From Erythroxylum novogranatense (taxonomy: Eukaryota; Streptophyta; Magnoliopsida; Malpighiales; Erythroxylaceae), in assembly GCA_029891385.1 (NCBI GenBank), contig CM057225.1, forward strand, positions 80,067,887 through 80,131,886: a DNA stretch of 64,000 bases, written 5' to 3'. The position numbers were made by a program, and so were the translations under genes. The notes under the pieces were generated by a model. That model worked only from the letters and a program-made list of their open reading frames with translations, was not told the DNA's origin and searched no databases. This document shows positions 12,263 to 25,700 of this stretch, one piece after another; the stretch's first letter is position 1; each line of letters starts with the position of its first letter.

Positions 12263-12708
12263 CATCATCATCATCATCATTATTATTATTGTTGTTGTTG
12301 TTGTTGTTTTTATTATTATTATCCTTTTATATAATAATAATAATAATATATATTATTATTATTATTATAAATCCATAAATAAATAATTATATAAATAACA
12401 ACAGTTAATAATAATATCGAATTTAATAATGATATGAATAATAATAGACATTTTATTTCAAATAATACATTTATTTATCATAAGTAATATACCGAACCGA
12501 ACTACAAACCTAATCATAATAACCACATAAATAAAATAATTACCATTTATAAATTTAAAATATTAAAAAGAAAAATTACTTAATTAATATAAATAAATAA
12601 AAGCCAGCCTCGCGAGGGCAATGACCATATTCTTGGCGCCTCGCGAGGGCAAGCATATTCTTGGCGCCTCGTGAGGGTGTCAATTTCTCTTACTATTATT
12701 CTTATAAC

Positions 12709-12763
<55 letters not shown>

Positions 12764-12860
12764 GTAAATAAAATTATTCGATGTGTTATAATTGTGAAAT
12801 TATAGATGGGTTATTATTATTAATAATAATATAATATATTGGTCATTATTATTATTATTA

Positions 12861-12891
<31 letters not shown>

Positions 12892-13038
12892 CATCCCTTT
12901 ATATGATATTATTATTATTATCATTATTTAAAAATTCCTTTTGGATATTTCATTTATTTTGATTATTATTTCTGTTATTATTATTATTATTGTTATTATG
13001 ACCCTTATTATTATTAATATGATTATTATTATTTTTCC

Positions 13039-13081
<43 letters not shown>

Positions 13082-13095
13082 TAATAATTCTTTCA
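12076..13095. repeat. Compound ATT microsatellites within a 620-bp direct duplication
   Basis: Trinucleotide arrays lie at about 12106-12130, 12211-12325 (ATT changing to ATC, back to ATT, then TTG), 12706-12762, 12847-12893 and 13030-13078. The sequence around 12082-12210 (TTACTATTATTCTTATAACT, later ATTATTCGATGTGTTATAAT) recurs at 12690-12850, so the microsatellites sit in a direct duplication with a period near 620 bp. Apparent poly-Leu and poly-Ile frames here are artefacts of the repeats. Confidence 0.8.
12602..12690. repeat. CpG-dense CTCGCGAG palindromic units (block 1)
   Basis: Three copies of a unit built on GCCTCGCGAGGGC or GCCTCGTGAGGG are separated by CATATTCTTGGC-type spacers. 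Local GC and CpG content is far above that of the surrounding ATT arrays. The same units reappear at 15062-15300 in the same CACTA element. Confidence 0.75.
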
Positions 13096-14640
13096 TATTT
13101 TAAATTTTATTTTATTTTCGGTAGAAATGAAGATAAAAGAGTTGCAGTGCTTGAATACATTGAAAGCTGTGTGTGGGTATTATTGGGTTTCAATGTGGGA
13201 GAAGAGAGATGGAGTTGAATTCACGTCATTTGTTGCGTGAATTGGATTTATGAAGAAAGTGGGGTTTAAACTCACGCACGAATTAAATTCATGTCATTTT
13301 CAACCTTCCAAACAAAGAAATTGGATTCAATTACAAGATTGAATTCAATTCTTTGTGTTCCAAACAGCCTGTAAAGCAGGCTTATGAGATTCGTTCCGTT
13401 TCGGCCAGTACCGGCCAGAGAATGGAATTGGGATCTCAACCTTGGTACTGGCCATAAATACAGTCCAGTACCGAGGTTTTTCGTTGGGTACCGATCGGTA
13501 CCCAACATTCCAAAAAATTTCAGAAATTTTTAAAAATTTTGAGGACTAATCTGCAAAAAAAAAACTAATTTTACCCAACAACTCCCCCCCCCTCCCCGAT
13601 CCTCTTCTGCTACTCTTTCTTTCTTCTTCATTTCTTCTACTCTTCTTCTTCTTCTCTCTAAGCCTCTCTCTCTCACTCTAATTAGAATACCGAATGGATT
13701 TTGAATTGTTTTGAAATGGAATTTTGAAATGAAATTTTGAAGTTGATAATTTGAAATTGTTGGATTGAATTGACGTTGAAAAATGCCGTGGGTATTGGGT
13801 TTGGGAATTTGGGTAAGTAATTTATGTTATTTTGTTATTAATTTGTTACATGAAAATTATAATTGGAATTGAAAATGGAAATTTAAAATGGGATTAGTAT
13901 GTAATTAATGAATTATGTATTATGCAAAGAATAAAGATTGTTAAAACTTAAAATTAAAAGTTAATAATTAAGTAATTAACATTTAAAACTAAATGTAAAA
14001 TTAATAATCAAATGTGAAATTATTCATATGTTTATAGCTTATTGGAATGTTAGAAACTTAGAACTTGGAAGTAATAAGTAATAACCATACTAAAAAATAA
14101 ATAACATTATAAGAGATTGTTTTTAGAATAAGTATGCAATAGTTGAACTAATTGAGACTAGGCTTAGTATGGAGATTGGGAATTTGAAATGATTAGAATT
14201 CTTAGAAAAATGATGGGCCTTTTGTTTAATCATACCTAAATCACTATAGGAAAATTATTATTACCTTTGATATGAGAGTAGTCATTATTACTTTTGATCA
14301 ACTCACCAATGCTATTTGTGTTCAATGTTATTTATACTTACATTTATTAATGTCAATTAAAAATTGTTAAAGCAATACATTTATTATTGTCAATTAAAAT
14401 TGTTAAAGCAACATATATATTTAAGAATGAAATATGAAATGGTGTATATAATATTATGATTTGTTAAAATGAAAAGAAGATCAAAGGTTTAAAAAGGGAA
14501 ATTTTTTAAAATTTATATCATTCAACTTGATCTCATGTTATATATGAATAAATCTTTGAACTTGATGATTGTGTTATGAATATATGTGTATGAACAATTG
14601 TATAAGATATTCCATGCATTATTTGCCAATTATGAAAATT
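13095..14640. other. Non-coding CACTA interior with palindromes and a UTR-like segment
   Basis: An imperfect inverted repeat of about 30-bp arms spans 13301-13372 (CCAAACAAAGAAATTGGATT against its near complement). A perfect 24-bp palindrome with arm GTTGGGTACCGA lies at 13483-13506, inside a GGTACC-rich stretch (13395-13506). A C-rich then CTT/CT-rich tract (13578-13675), followed by a possible splice donor GGTAAGTAA near 13811, resembles a plant 5' UTR with a leader intron. No coding sequence could be confirmed. Confidence 0.45.
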
Positions 14641-15055
14641 CAATTGATATTATGAATGTAAATGGAAGTGGAATTATGATTGTTTTGAGATTGTTAGAAT
14701 TGAGAATTGTTGTAAATGGAAGGAAATGAAAATAAAATTATGAAAGTTTTTTGTGATTGTTGTAAATGGAAATGAAATTATGATTGTTTTGTAATTGTTG
14801 GGATTGAAAATTGTTGGTTATTGTTAGAATGGAAATGGAATTATGAATGGAAATGGAAATATAATTATGGTTGTTTTGTTATTGATGGAATTGGAAATTG
14901 TTGCAAATGGATGGGAATGTAAATGAAAGGAAATGGAACTAGAATTATGATTATTTTGTGATTGTTGTAATTTAGAATTGTTGTATGATAAATGGAAATG
15001 GAATTATGATTGTGATTGTTGGAATAAAAAATTGTTGAAAATGGATAAAAATATA
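14640..15055. repeat. Degenerate tandem repeat (GGAAATG-AATTATGATTGTTTTG type)
   Basis: The phrase AATTATGATTGTTTTG, then an ATTGTTG-rich piece, then an AAATGGAAATG-rich piece recurs about six times with a variable period of roughly 60-90 bp. This is an old, imperfect minisatellite within the CACTA interior. Confidence 0.65.
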
Positions 15056-15061
15056 AAACTA

Positions 15062-15300
15062 TAAAAGCCAGCCTCGTAAGGGCGAGCCTTGGAGCCTCGT
15101 GAGGGCTAGCCATATTATTGGCAGCTCGTGAGGGCGAGCCGTCGCCCTCGCGAGGCTGCCAATTCCTCTTAAATCTCCTGCCCTCCAAGCTCGTCCTCAC
15201 AAGACTGACCATATTTTTGGCGCCTCGCGAGGGCGAGGGCGAGCTCGCGAGACTAGCCATATTATTGGCTCGACCTCGCGAGGCTGCCAATTCCTCTTAA
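15062..15300. repeat. CpG-dense CTCGCGAG palindromic units (block 2)
   Basis: At least seven units contain GCCTCGCGAGG, GCTCGTGAGGG or CTCGCGAGGC, in both orientations. They are joined by spacers related to CATATTATTGGC and GCTGCCAATTCCTCTTAAAT. The block is GC-rich within an AT-rich element and produces spurious open frames on both strands. It shares its core unit with 12602-12690. Confidence 0.8.
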
Positions 15301-17904
15301 ATCTCCCGCTATCCAAGCAGATGAGACGACGTCGTATCCCCGCACCTCATAATGACGTCGTCTCATCTTCTATGTAAATCAATGAAAAATGAGCTTCATC
15401 TCACTCTCCTGCATTAAGCTCTCCATCTAGCCACGTTCCCTTCCCTCTCCATCGAGCCACCTTCCCTCTCTCATCTTCTGTTGCCATTGGAATCGCTGGA
15501 GTTTGCTTCACCAGTTGACGTCCTTTTGTTGTCTACAGTGGGAGTGTTGGTTGAGGTAAGTAATTCAAGTTATTTGTTTATGATTAATGTGGGCTAAAAT
15601 GTTGTTTATTGAGTTGATTCTGGGTTTAAGAGTGCTTTTTCATTTGTTTTGATTATTTGTAACACAATGCATTTGGCTTTGCATTGTATGACAGTATGTT
15701 AAGGAAGCATGCATTTGAAGTGTTCGATGAAAGTTGTGAGAGGGTTTACGGCTTTGAATAACATTTGTATTATGGATGATTTTGTTAATTCAATGTCTAT
15801 ATATACTTGATGTGAGGAGTCTACTATTGATTTAATTTGTTTAAACAATTTATCTGTTGGATACATGGAGTGAATTCTTGGCTTAAATATTAATGTGACT
15901 TGTATTTACTCTTCATTCTTTTCAATGCTTAGCAATGTAAACTATTTACAGTGTTATAATTCTTAGACAAGTACTTCCTTGAGTTTAAAATTGTTATAGA
16001 GAATATATTGAATAAAAGAGGAATAGGATAAGATTGTGATTTGTTGCTTGAAATTATCTATGCATAACAAAGTCAAACAATGGTGTTTCTTTATTACTTT
16101 ATCATATCTAATATAAGCCTTGTAGGATGAAATTTATGAGAATAGTCACGGGCATTGAAATCTAACAAGAGAAGAATATAATATCTTAATTTAATATAGT
16201 TAAAATTTAGTATCCTATTATAAAATTTGTATTTAAAAGCATATTTTTTGTAAAATTATTTAAGGTACTAAGTAATAAGTGATATATATTATGAGATAAG
16301 AAAAATTTAGACTAATTTCCATAACAAGTCATATTAGGTAAACAATATGCATGAAGGATGCACTATGCTTAGGATGTATATAGTTACATTAAATAAGTCA
16401 GCCGTACTTGCTAAGTGTAGTTGGTTATTGTTTGAATTTAAGAGAATTGTTTGTCGAAACATATTCAAAAGTATCTGTTCATAAGATTCTATTGTGGAGA
16501 TGGTTGTCCAAGTTGTGTATTTGCTTGATTATGATTAATCTATGCCTTAGGAACTAGTCACCTGTACTTAGTTTATGTTTGGGTATGTCTAGGGGAGTTA
16601 TTTAAAAGCTATAAGGGAATTAGAAAACCTCCCCAAGTTAGTTTTCTAAAGCTAGAATTTAAAAAATATGCAACTTGAATATGAAAGTATTATTGTTAGA
16701 GTATTTATGTAATCGAATTTGAGATCTGACAGTTTGCTGCTATTTTCTTGTTTTCTCAACATAATTTTGACAAATTTTTAAGTCTAATATGCCTGAAAAT
16801 ATTTAAATGATTAGATAACACCTAAATGCATATTAGAGGGCAAAGGATCATCTTGCCGTAGCATTTGGCTAATTGGATATACATCACCTAAGCATTTATA
16901 TCATTCATAAAGCTACTTAGTGAAGAAATCATTAATTGTAAACTTGAGTTATGAACTTACATGTTAAAAAAAGAACATTTATGCACATGCATTCCAGGTT
17001 TGTTGGACTATTATGAAATTTGTTGTTAGAGTCATTTTCAATTCAACACTTGAGTCATTAATGATGATGCAACCTGAACCTACTACTAAAATTACTTTCC
17101 CGAAACAAATTCAAGAGAAAGTCTCCCTTCAATTAAACATATAGGATCAAAATTTAGTTAAGCTTTGTTTTTGGACTTTATACACTTTCTAAATACAAAT
17201 CTGTTGCTGACTTACTGATACTTTAAGATTATTTGAATTCAATTTTATGTATTTTGTGCCTACATTCTACTTATCATCTTCAATATAATGACAACTTCTT
17301 GCAAAAGGGAACCTGAAATGAGTTAGAACATAAAACTACAGAGAAATGCACACAATCATAAGAATGTAAGTGATGATTGAAAATCTTTATAGATGATAGC
17401 AACAATGTCATGTTAACAGAACAATAGAAAATAATCTGATACTTGTCTCCTAATTGTGTGTAATGCCAATGACTAGTTAATTCTTAAATTCTCAATGATG
17501 TGCTTCTTTTATAGATGGAAAGGGTGTAGGCATCACATTGTATACATTCCATTCCCAATCATCTAACTCTTCATTAAAAATCAGTTTCTTGTTTTCTTGT
17601 TTTCAACTATTGTGTTTGCAGGTTGAATTCAAATACAAAGTAAGACACAATCATCTATCTCTTCATTAATCCTTATAAAAGGTAATATACTGTCATTATG
17701 ATTATTTAGATTTCTATTTACTTTATATTGTGAATAATTTGTTTTACAATAATTAGATTTCTGTTGAAAGTTAGGTTAATGACATAGGGTAATCAAATGT
17801 TTTATTATCTTGTTCATGGATATTGCATTAGAGACATCATATATAAGGTTTTACAGTGATGGATGTAATGACAAAAAGGGTTTTATGCACTAATGTCAAT
17901 GTGA
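15301..17904 (+). other. Probable leader and introns of the CACTA ORF
   Basis: 15301-15560 is pyrimidine-rich and mildly GC-rich and ends at GAGGTAAGTAATT, a plausible splice donor, so it may be the 5' UTR of the CACTA gene. 15561-17904 is AT-rich with no coding similarity and has possible splice acceptors (TTTGCAG near 17621, GAATGCAG at 17910). I see nothing else in it. Confidence 0.4.
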
Positions 17905-18878
17905 ATGCAGGTGAATCCTATGGGACTTGGTCTACCCAAGAAGAATAATAAAGCTGCACCAAGTAGCTTAGTACCTACACAACTGCAGTCGTGGTACCGT
18001 CAGCTAATTGGAAGTGCAGCTAATGAGTCATGTACTCGTACACAACCACAAGATCAAACACCTGCACCTGCACCTACACAGGCACAAGCTCAAACCCGTG
18101 CACCTTCTGATCCTACTACAACACCAAGAGAAGTCACATCTATGCCTACTATTCATCCGAGAGATAAGTATGAACACATTTTGAATATGCGATGCAATAG
18201 TAATTCTCCATCAACTTCTCAGGAGATGCCTCCAACTACTAATCATTTAACACTAGTAAATCACACAATTCTTTCTACTGTTGGCTCCTCTTCTACAAGC
18301 ACTGCAGGTATGATCTTAATATTAATTATTAACATTAATTAAAGTTATTAACATAATTATAAATTATTCATTTGCTTTTTAGGATCCACGACTAATGCAA
18401 AAAAAACAAGGGGTGTCACAAAAGGATACGGATTATCAAAGATTAATAAGGCGATCGGTAAAAGATTGGAGATAAAGATCTCCCCTGTTGAAGGACGACC
18501 AACCAAATCCGTATAATCCGCCAAATTATCCAGTGAGATTGGTGTGATATCCCAAACTTCCTTACCTATAAGAACAAAATTTTCAAAAATTACTAATGAC
18601 GAATTGGACATTGCATTTGATAAGTTAGACGTAAGTATTCTAAACCAATCCAATTTGTAGGTGTTTTTCATATGCTTAAAGCATTGACCAATAATTTATA
18701 ATTTTTGACAGCAAAAGCTGGAAGTCAAGGGAATGAGGATTGACAACAAAGTACATGCTGCTGTGAAGAGGTTTCTTGCTTTAAGGTCTAAAGATCAAAG
18801 GTATAATTTAAAAAAGCATTTTACTAAGCACGGAAAGGATGTGAAGCCGCATAATGTCACAGTGGCGGAGTGGATGGA

Positions 18879-21800
18879 TGTTGGAACCCCTCCCCGGTGA
18901 GTCGCATGCCCGACATCCTACGTGACATCTGAATGCGCATTTCACGAGGGAGGAATTCCTCACCACGGAAGAAACCTCAAATCGAACTTAATTTAACGTC
19001 ATCCGAACAAAACTTGATAAATTCACCCTAATTATCCTCCAATAAAATTGATTGGCTTAGGGCCCATAACAAAATCCGATTCCTAAGCTAAAATGAAAAA
19101 CTATATCTCTGGGTTAATTAGAATCAGAAATCGCTTCAATCGGATCTCTATAGCTCACAAAATCGCCCGAAAACAGAAATACATTCGAAACCGTCACGTA
19201 ATTGACTCTCATCAATATTATCCGTGAATTCTGACCCAAAACCCGACACTCTCATTTTACTAAAAAAGGGTATAAAATTTTTTTTAGAAACCCAATGCTT
19301 CGAAAACCGAGTGAATCCGAGGCCAAACGAAAAAGTTACAAGCAGAAGAGTGAGAGGACATTCAGAGATTAGGCGTAGGCACGTCTAAGAGATTTAGAGA
19401 CTAGACGTGGCCACATCTAAGGATGAAGTATGGATTTGTAGGAAAATTTCAGAGTTTACAAACATCATAACTTTTGCTCCCAAAGTCTAAAATTCATAAA
19501 TTTGGTACCAATAAAAAGGTAAAAGGAAGCTCTACAACTTCCTAGAAGGATTTAAAAATTACTTTAGCCATTAAGAGGGTCAAAATTTGCTTTAAAGTTT
19601 CAGCCAAAAACTAAATTTTCCTACACAATGTCAAAAGTTTGAAAATTCATATCTTTTAACACACAGGTCGAAAAATGACACATTTTACCTCATTGGAAAG
19701 ATAAAGAGATAATTTACAACTTTCATGAAGAGTGCAAAAGTCAGTTTAGTCATTTAAAGAGGTAAAAATACCCTCAAAGTTTCTGCCTATAAAATACCAA
19801 TGAAACAAAGAATTGACCAAATGAATAGTACCGAAATCTTTCTAACCTTATAACTTTTATTCTTAACTCCAATAATTGCAAAATGATACCTCGTTGGAAA
19901 GGGAAAAGATAATCTACATGTTCTATGAAGGATGGAAAACCAAAACAAGCTCTAAAGTGGTGAAAAGCCCTCCCAAAGGTTCTGCCCAAAATTGCCAAAT
20001 GAACAATGAATCGAACTAGGTGTAATCCCATAACTTTTACTCCTAACTCGAAATAAGGCATAGAATACCTCAATAGAAAGAAGAAAGGATTACCTACAAG
20101 TTTCATGAAAGGTACAAAAATCAATTCAATCATTAAAGAGGGTAAAAACACACTCAAAGTTTCAGCCTATGAAAAGATCAATGAAACAGTAAATTTACCT
20201 AAATGAATAGTAACTGTCAACATTCCACACCTCATAATTTTTTATTCCTAACTCCAATAATTGCAAATCATACCTCATTTTAAAGATAGAAGGATAATCT
20301 ACATTTTTCAGGAAGAAATCGAAAACCAAATCAGCTTCTAAGAGGGTGAAAAAGCCTTCTAAAGGTGCTACAAAATTTCAGCCCTCATCAACAGCAGCTG
20401 AAATCTTTCAGCTCTCATAACTTTTTCATCTTAAATCCGAATGTGACAAACTTTATGTCATTGGAAAGATCTAATCATGCACTACAATCTTCAAGAAGGC
20501 ATCTCACTGAAAATCTTACTCTAAGATACTCTAAAACCCAAAACAAGTTGCTGTCCAATTTGGGAAAAATTGAACAGCACTTCCCCTAAAAATGCTCTAG
20601 CCAAAATCTTAAATCCCACTCAACAACTTGCATAAAAACTCACTTTCCAATCTTCCACAACTCAAACCAATCTAAATATATATATCCTCAAATGGTAGCA
20701 ACCACACTCTTAGGATTCTAATTGTTTCCAAAACATCAATTAATCTAACTTAACTCTTTCTTTTGTCCAATGTACCCATTTCATGCTACATTTGAGAAAA
20801 CATTACATAAAATACATTTCAATATTCAAAACTCTTACATTTACATGGAAACAAGTCAATACAAAGTCTCAAGGGCATTCTAGCCCTAATACATCCAAAA
20901 CGACAAAAGTGAACGACAAAGAATAACAATTATCCAAGATGTTAGCTAATGCTTGAAACAGACTTCAAAGCAAAAGGCATCGAGTATTGTCCCAATCCCG
21001 ATCAAGGTGACTCGGTTTCTCGCTTGACACCTGTGGAGGAGAAATGGGGTGTGAGCTCGACAACTCAGTGGGTAAAAACTTAATAATCAAGGAATAAGCA
21101 AAAACCATCATTCTTTCCTTCATTTTCAAAACAATGTCACATTAATAAAAGCATTCTTACTTTTCAAATCTTTTCACAAAGTTTATCCCATCAAACAATT
21201 TACAAACTTAACACATCACAAAACAACCAAACATTTCATAAAAGCACAAACAAAGTGGTTCGGGTGGATCCGAAACAGAATGTACTACACATTTTCGCGA
21301 AGCGGTCATGTGTAGCCGTGACGAATAGGAGTCCTTGAGAGGAACTCCACGGCCACTAGCGGGCAGGCGGGAGAAGCCTATGGGTAGACAGGTGCACCTA
21401 ACTCAGATTGGACCACCATAAACCCAAAGAAAGCACAAAATTCACACTATTCGAAATTATTGGTCGTAACTGGCCTTTTCAAAGTCACTTTCGCATAATT
21501 AGGCCAAACTGGCAAATCTCTTTCCGAAATCGCACATTCGAGTCTTTTTCACATACAAAACATTATACAAATGAGTTCTCACATAATTCACAATCAAAGA
21601 ATATCATATACAAGTGAAAACATAACAAAGAGCAATTTATACTAATACTCTAAGTCATTAGAAAACATCAATTTGCCAACATCACATACTCAATCTTTTT
21701 CACTTATCAAATCATTTCTCCAACATTTCCAACATAACTTTACATTCAAGAAACATCACATACAAGTTTAAATCCTCACAAAAAAATAATTAATACAAAC

Positions 21801-22755
21801 TTCTTAAATCATTGGAAAGCATTAATTTGCATTTATTATAAACACATTAAATTGCCTATTAACTTAATTATTAAGGAATCACCCACCTTAATTCCTTAAG
21901 CTCTAGGATTGATTAATTTGCCTCTCCTCAACTTCCAATGGCCTCTCTAGACCTTCATTAAGCATAATAATCACATAAGCATAAGAGATAGCAAAATTCA
22001 TAATCCTTAGGAAGAGAAAACATGAATTAACACCTATCTAACTTAACTCATACCTAAACTAAGCTATTTAAGCCAAAACCTACCTAAATACCTAAGAATT
22101 TCGAAATTCTCTTACCTTAGGACAAAACCCACGAAATTTTGCTTTTTCTTCCAATGGAAAATTTAACCTTCCTCTAACCTTATCCTTCTTAAAGAACTTC
22201 CTAAATCCCTTTTCTTAAGCAAGAATCACAAAGCTTTAACTCTTCTTCTTCTTCTTCTTCTTCCTAGCTTGGCCGAAAGTCTCCTCTTCCCTTTCTCTAT
22301 TGTAAGTTTCGTAACTTTCTAACTTAAAAGACTAAAGGAGCTTTGATTTTTTTAAAAAAACTTATAACCTAAGCCCTCACCCAAAACTACGTCATTTCAT
22401 TTACTCTCCTTTAAAACTTACAACTTTCATGGCTTCCACTCTTCATTCACGACAATCATCCTTGGTTTCCCATTTAAATCAATTCTTTTACTCATTTAAT
22501 GACATTTGAAATGGGCTAAAAGCCCATCTTATAAACCTTAAGCTTAAAATAATTATGGACCTCCTAAAATGCCCTTACACCAACCTATTCCTTTAATTTC
22601 TAAGAATTTGTCAAAATTCTAATTTTTAACTAAATCCTTTCAATTTATTGTCATATACTAAGCCCTAAAGACCACAAATTAATTTTAAATAAAACATTAG
22701 GAAAACTAAACCTCAAAATAAAGAAAATCTGCTTAATGCGAATCGGGGCCCAACA
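18879..22755 (-). repeat. Left (3') LTR of the LARD-like element, 3877 bp
   Basis: TG...CA ends carry the inverted hexamer TGTTGG/CCAACA. It matches the right LTR closely over most of its length, with several single-base indels around 19790-20060 and a cluster of differences at 21285-21375. A CTT run is at 22237-22262. Minus-strand frames inside it are LTR noise. Confidence 0.85.
19466..20600. repeat. About six degenerate ~190-bp tandem units inside the LTR
   Basis: The phrase CATAACTTTT(A/G)CTCC or a variant starts near 19468, 19649, 19850, 20031, 20232 and 20417, a spacing of 181-201 bp. Each unit then carries TTGGAAAGA, an ACAACTTTCATGAA-like piece, AAGAGGG and AAGTTTCAGCC in the same order. 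The right LTR has the same array from about 26950 to 28110. Units of the same type appear in the solo LTR at 40244-44202 (about 41420-42560, opposite strand). Confidence 0.75.
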
Positions 22756-25700
22756 TTTCTCCCCCCTTAAAAGAATTTCGTCCTCGAAATTCTGATCGGA
22801 TTTATTAGGAGTGCAGGATGCTCCTCCATTTCTCATTTAACTTCATCAATCAAAAACTTTCTTTCAACGAGTAGTATTCAGTAGACTCACTCGGTCATTC
22901 AATTCGGGGTTGATCGTTCACTTTCTTAACTAGTTCCTCCTAACGCTTCAGGTCACTCACAATTTCCATTCTTGTGTCGATAATACCCTAATCTTATCAC
23001 ATCCATATTTCCTTAACATACTCATGTATATCACATTTTGAATCCAAGTCATCTTTTGTCAATAGCACTAACTCAAAGTAATTCCATACAACCCCATTCA
23101 TAGCGGCTTAGCGAATTCTTTTTCTTATCGTGAGCACACCTTAGCAAGGTAATACTTTCCGAGACAATTTAGCTTTCACTTACTGATTCACATCACTTTA
23201 GTCTCAGTTCATGTAACTCTTATGTCAATCTCCCGTATTTCATATCTTATACTGATTGACTTCACTTACCTCTCCAATCGATCTGACTTTCAATCATTTA
23301 TCATAATACAAAAATGATGACTCTTTCTATCACCTAACTCCTCATACAGTATTCTATTGAAAACACTATGACAACGATTGTAATGCTTAAGATCATATAG
23401 AACTATACATTGATCTCATGTTCCTACAAACTCTAAACTATAAACTTTACGCATATCTCCGACAGTTAAAACCGTCGACAATACAAACTTTCAGTCACTT
23501 GACATATTTCTTCTAGGCTGTATAGCTTAAATCACCATTTGCACTTTTCGCACAATTTCTTTGCTTAATCATCTTTGACAGTACGCATACTTCTTATCTC
23601 GATCACCTAGTATCATTTTTCCTACACGAACTTAAAATTCATACTCATTTCCATTTTCTTAGTAGGATTCACAAGTTCTGAATCTTCAATTTGGTCTTGG
23701 TTTATATGAACTGATCTAAACTTTCAGTAATTAATTATTTTACCCAAAATTCAATTCCACATTCTACACTCTTTACTGCACTAGATTTGATAACCTCAAT
23801 ATCCAAATTTATGAGACACTGCTATTAAATTCTCTATTCAATGCATCCAATCATAACATTAGCTTTACCAATATAGTACTTACTTATATAACCATAATCC
23901 TTCGAATAATTCTATCTATTACCTTAGTCTCATATTCAATTTTTTTCAACTCAAGCATCGTTATTGATTTTTCATACTTCTTGTTTCACTCACCCTATAT
24001 CCTTCTTCTCATTCAAACTTGAAACTCGGATCTATTTTAAAGCTCACTATCACTTTATCCTTATTTTAAGGTAAACCAAACCCTCTATTCTATACTTTCT
24101 TTTGTATTAGTTCTGATAACCTTAAAATCAAATTTCTACCTAAGTTATCGGATATTCCACTTAGCTTCACTTGGACTTTCTCGTTAGAACATTCATAGCC
24201 TTTCGGTATCTATATCAATCTCCTGAGTCTCATAATTAATTCTCCCAATTCATTGATTGCCTCAAACTTTTTCGATCTGTACTTGCATATGTATATTTAA
24301 GATATTCCTGTACATATACTGTCTTCAAACTTTAAAAAATAATCATTTATATAACAGTTCTAAATCACGTATCCAATAAGCAACTCATAGGACTTCAGTT
24401 GTCTCCAGACATATAAAATCACTTTGTTATGTTACGTTGGATTTCAGCCAAATGTCTTATACAACATCAGTACATACTATAAAATTTCCAAATCTATATG
24501 ATATAACTTACCTCAGCATAGTTTCTTCAAAATTCTCTTTACTTACGTTACTCATACACTTTACACATTTTCTCCATGTATTCAAACTATAGTGCTATTG
24601 GACATTTATTAACTTAAGCAATTATTATCAAATTTCATATGTCTCCTGATTAGCCCTCATGAGTCCTTAAATAACTGATTCCTTAATGAGGTACATTGTC
24701 TCACTTTCTTTTCAATTTCCTATTTACTTCCTTCCTCGAATGCTTGAATTTCCTCATATCTCTCTTGGACTTATTCTCATGTTTGCTCATTCATACAAAT
24801 TTCTCCACATATTGTAATTTATCTGCAGACTTAACTTCTTGATTTGCATACATTCATCAAGTCAGAATTTCATCTCTCGAACATACTTTCACATAATATA
24901 ATTTAAACGTACATATTCCTCATACTAGCAAAGTCGTGTCTCCATAAATTCAAAAATCCACTCAGATGACCCTTTACATCAAACAAAAGTGCATACCTTT
25001 TTCGGTAACATATTTCACCTCCCTATTTGATGCTTTGTTAGGGAGTGTCCTAACTTTCAAATCATTACATATTCCTTCATGATCAGTTCTTCCATTAATC
25101 ATCTTTAATATAAACTACCTGATCTGCTTATTCTAACTTAACAAAATTTTTCTTCAATAGAGGGTTTCTTGCTACCATCATTTATACGATTCATGCAATC
25201 TTGATCAATCTCCTATTATCAGCTATTCTTCATTCCGCGGGAAGAACAATTCCTATCTTCCCCGCAAGGTCATAATGTTCAAATTACCCAAAACCCAAAG
25301 GAGTAATGAACATACTTAGTGCTGCATATGCTTGGGTGGCGTCATCAAATTCATCCTATTCTGTCCACTTACTAATTCATATTTTTCATGCTTGATACTT
25401 TGGTCTCCATTAATCCAGACAATATTCTTCTCGAATCAATTTATTTCTTATTGTGACATTTTTTTAACAAATCTCAGTCTATTCCCACATGATCATTTTG
25501 AGCACCCTCATATGTTACTCTAGTTTCCCCCCTCAAACTTTAGACTATGGGAGCTATGACTAACAAATATCCAATAAATCATAAGTTTCTTCCTTTATCA
25601 TCTCCACTTATATATATAACCTACGTGCTTAATATTCTCACTTGTATATGATGATGGGTCATCATATAGATACTCACGATACTCACAATGACAACAATTT

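Noticed and set aside
12148..12378. Poly-Leu/Ile open frame
   Set aside because: It is produced entirely by ATT/ATC/TTG microsatellites.
14865..15300. Overlapping open frames on both strands with Arg/Ala/Ser-rich ends
   Set aside because: They arise from the CTCGCGAG palindromic block, which lacks stops in several frames, and match no domain.
17905..18342. A stand-alone 145-residue host gene
   Set aside because: Splice borders and downstream exons show it is the first exon of the CACTA ORF.
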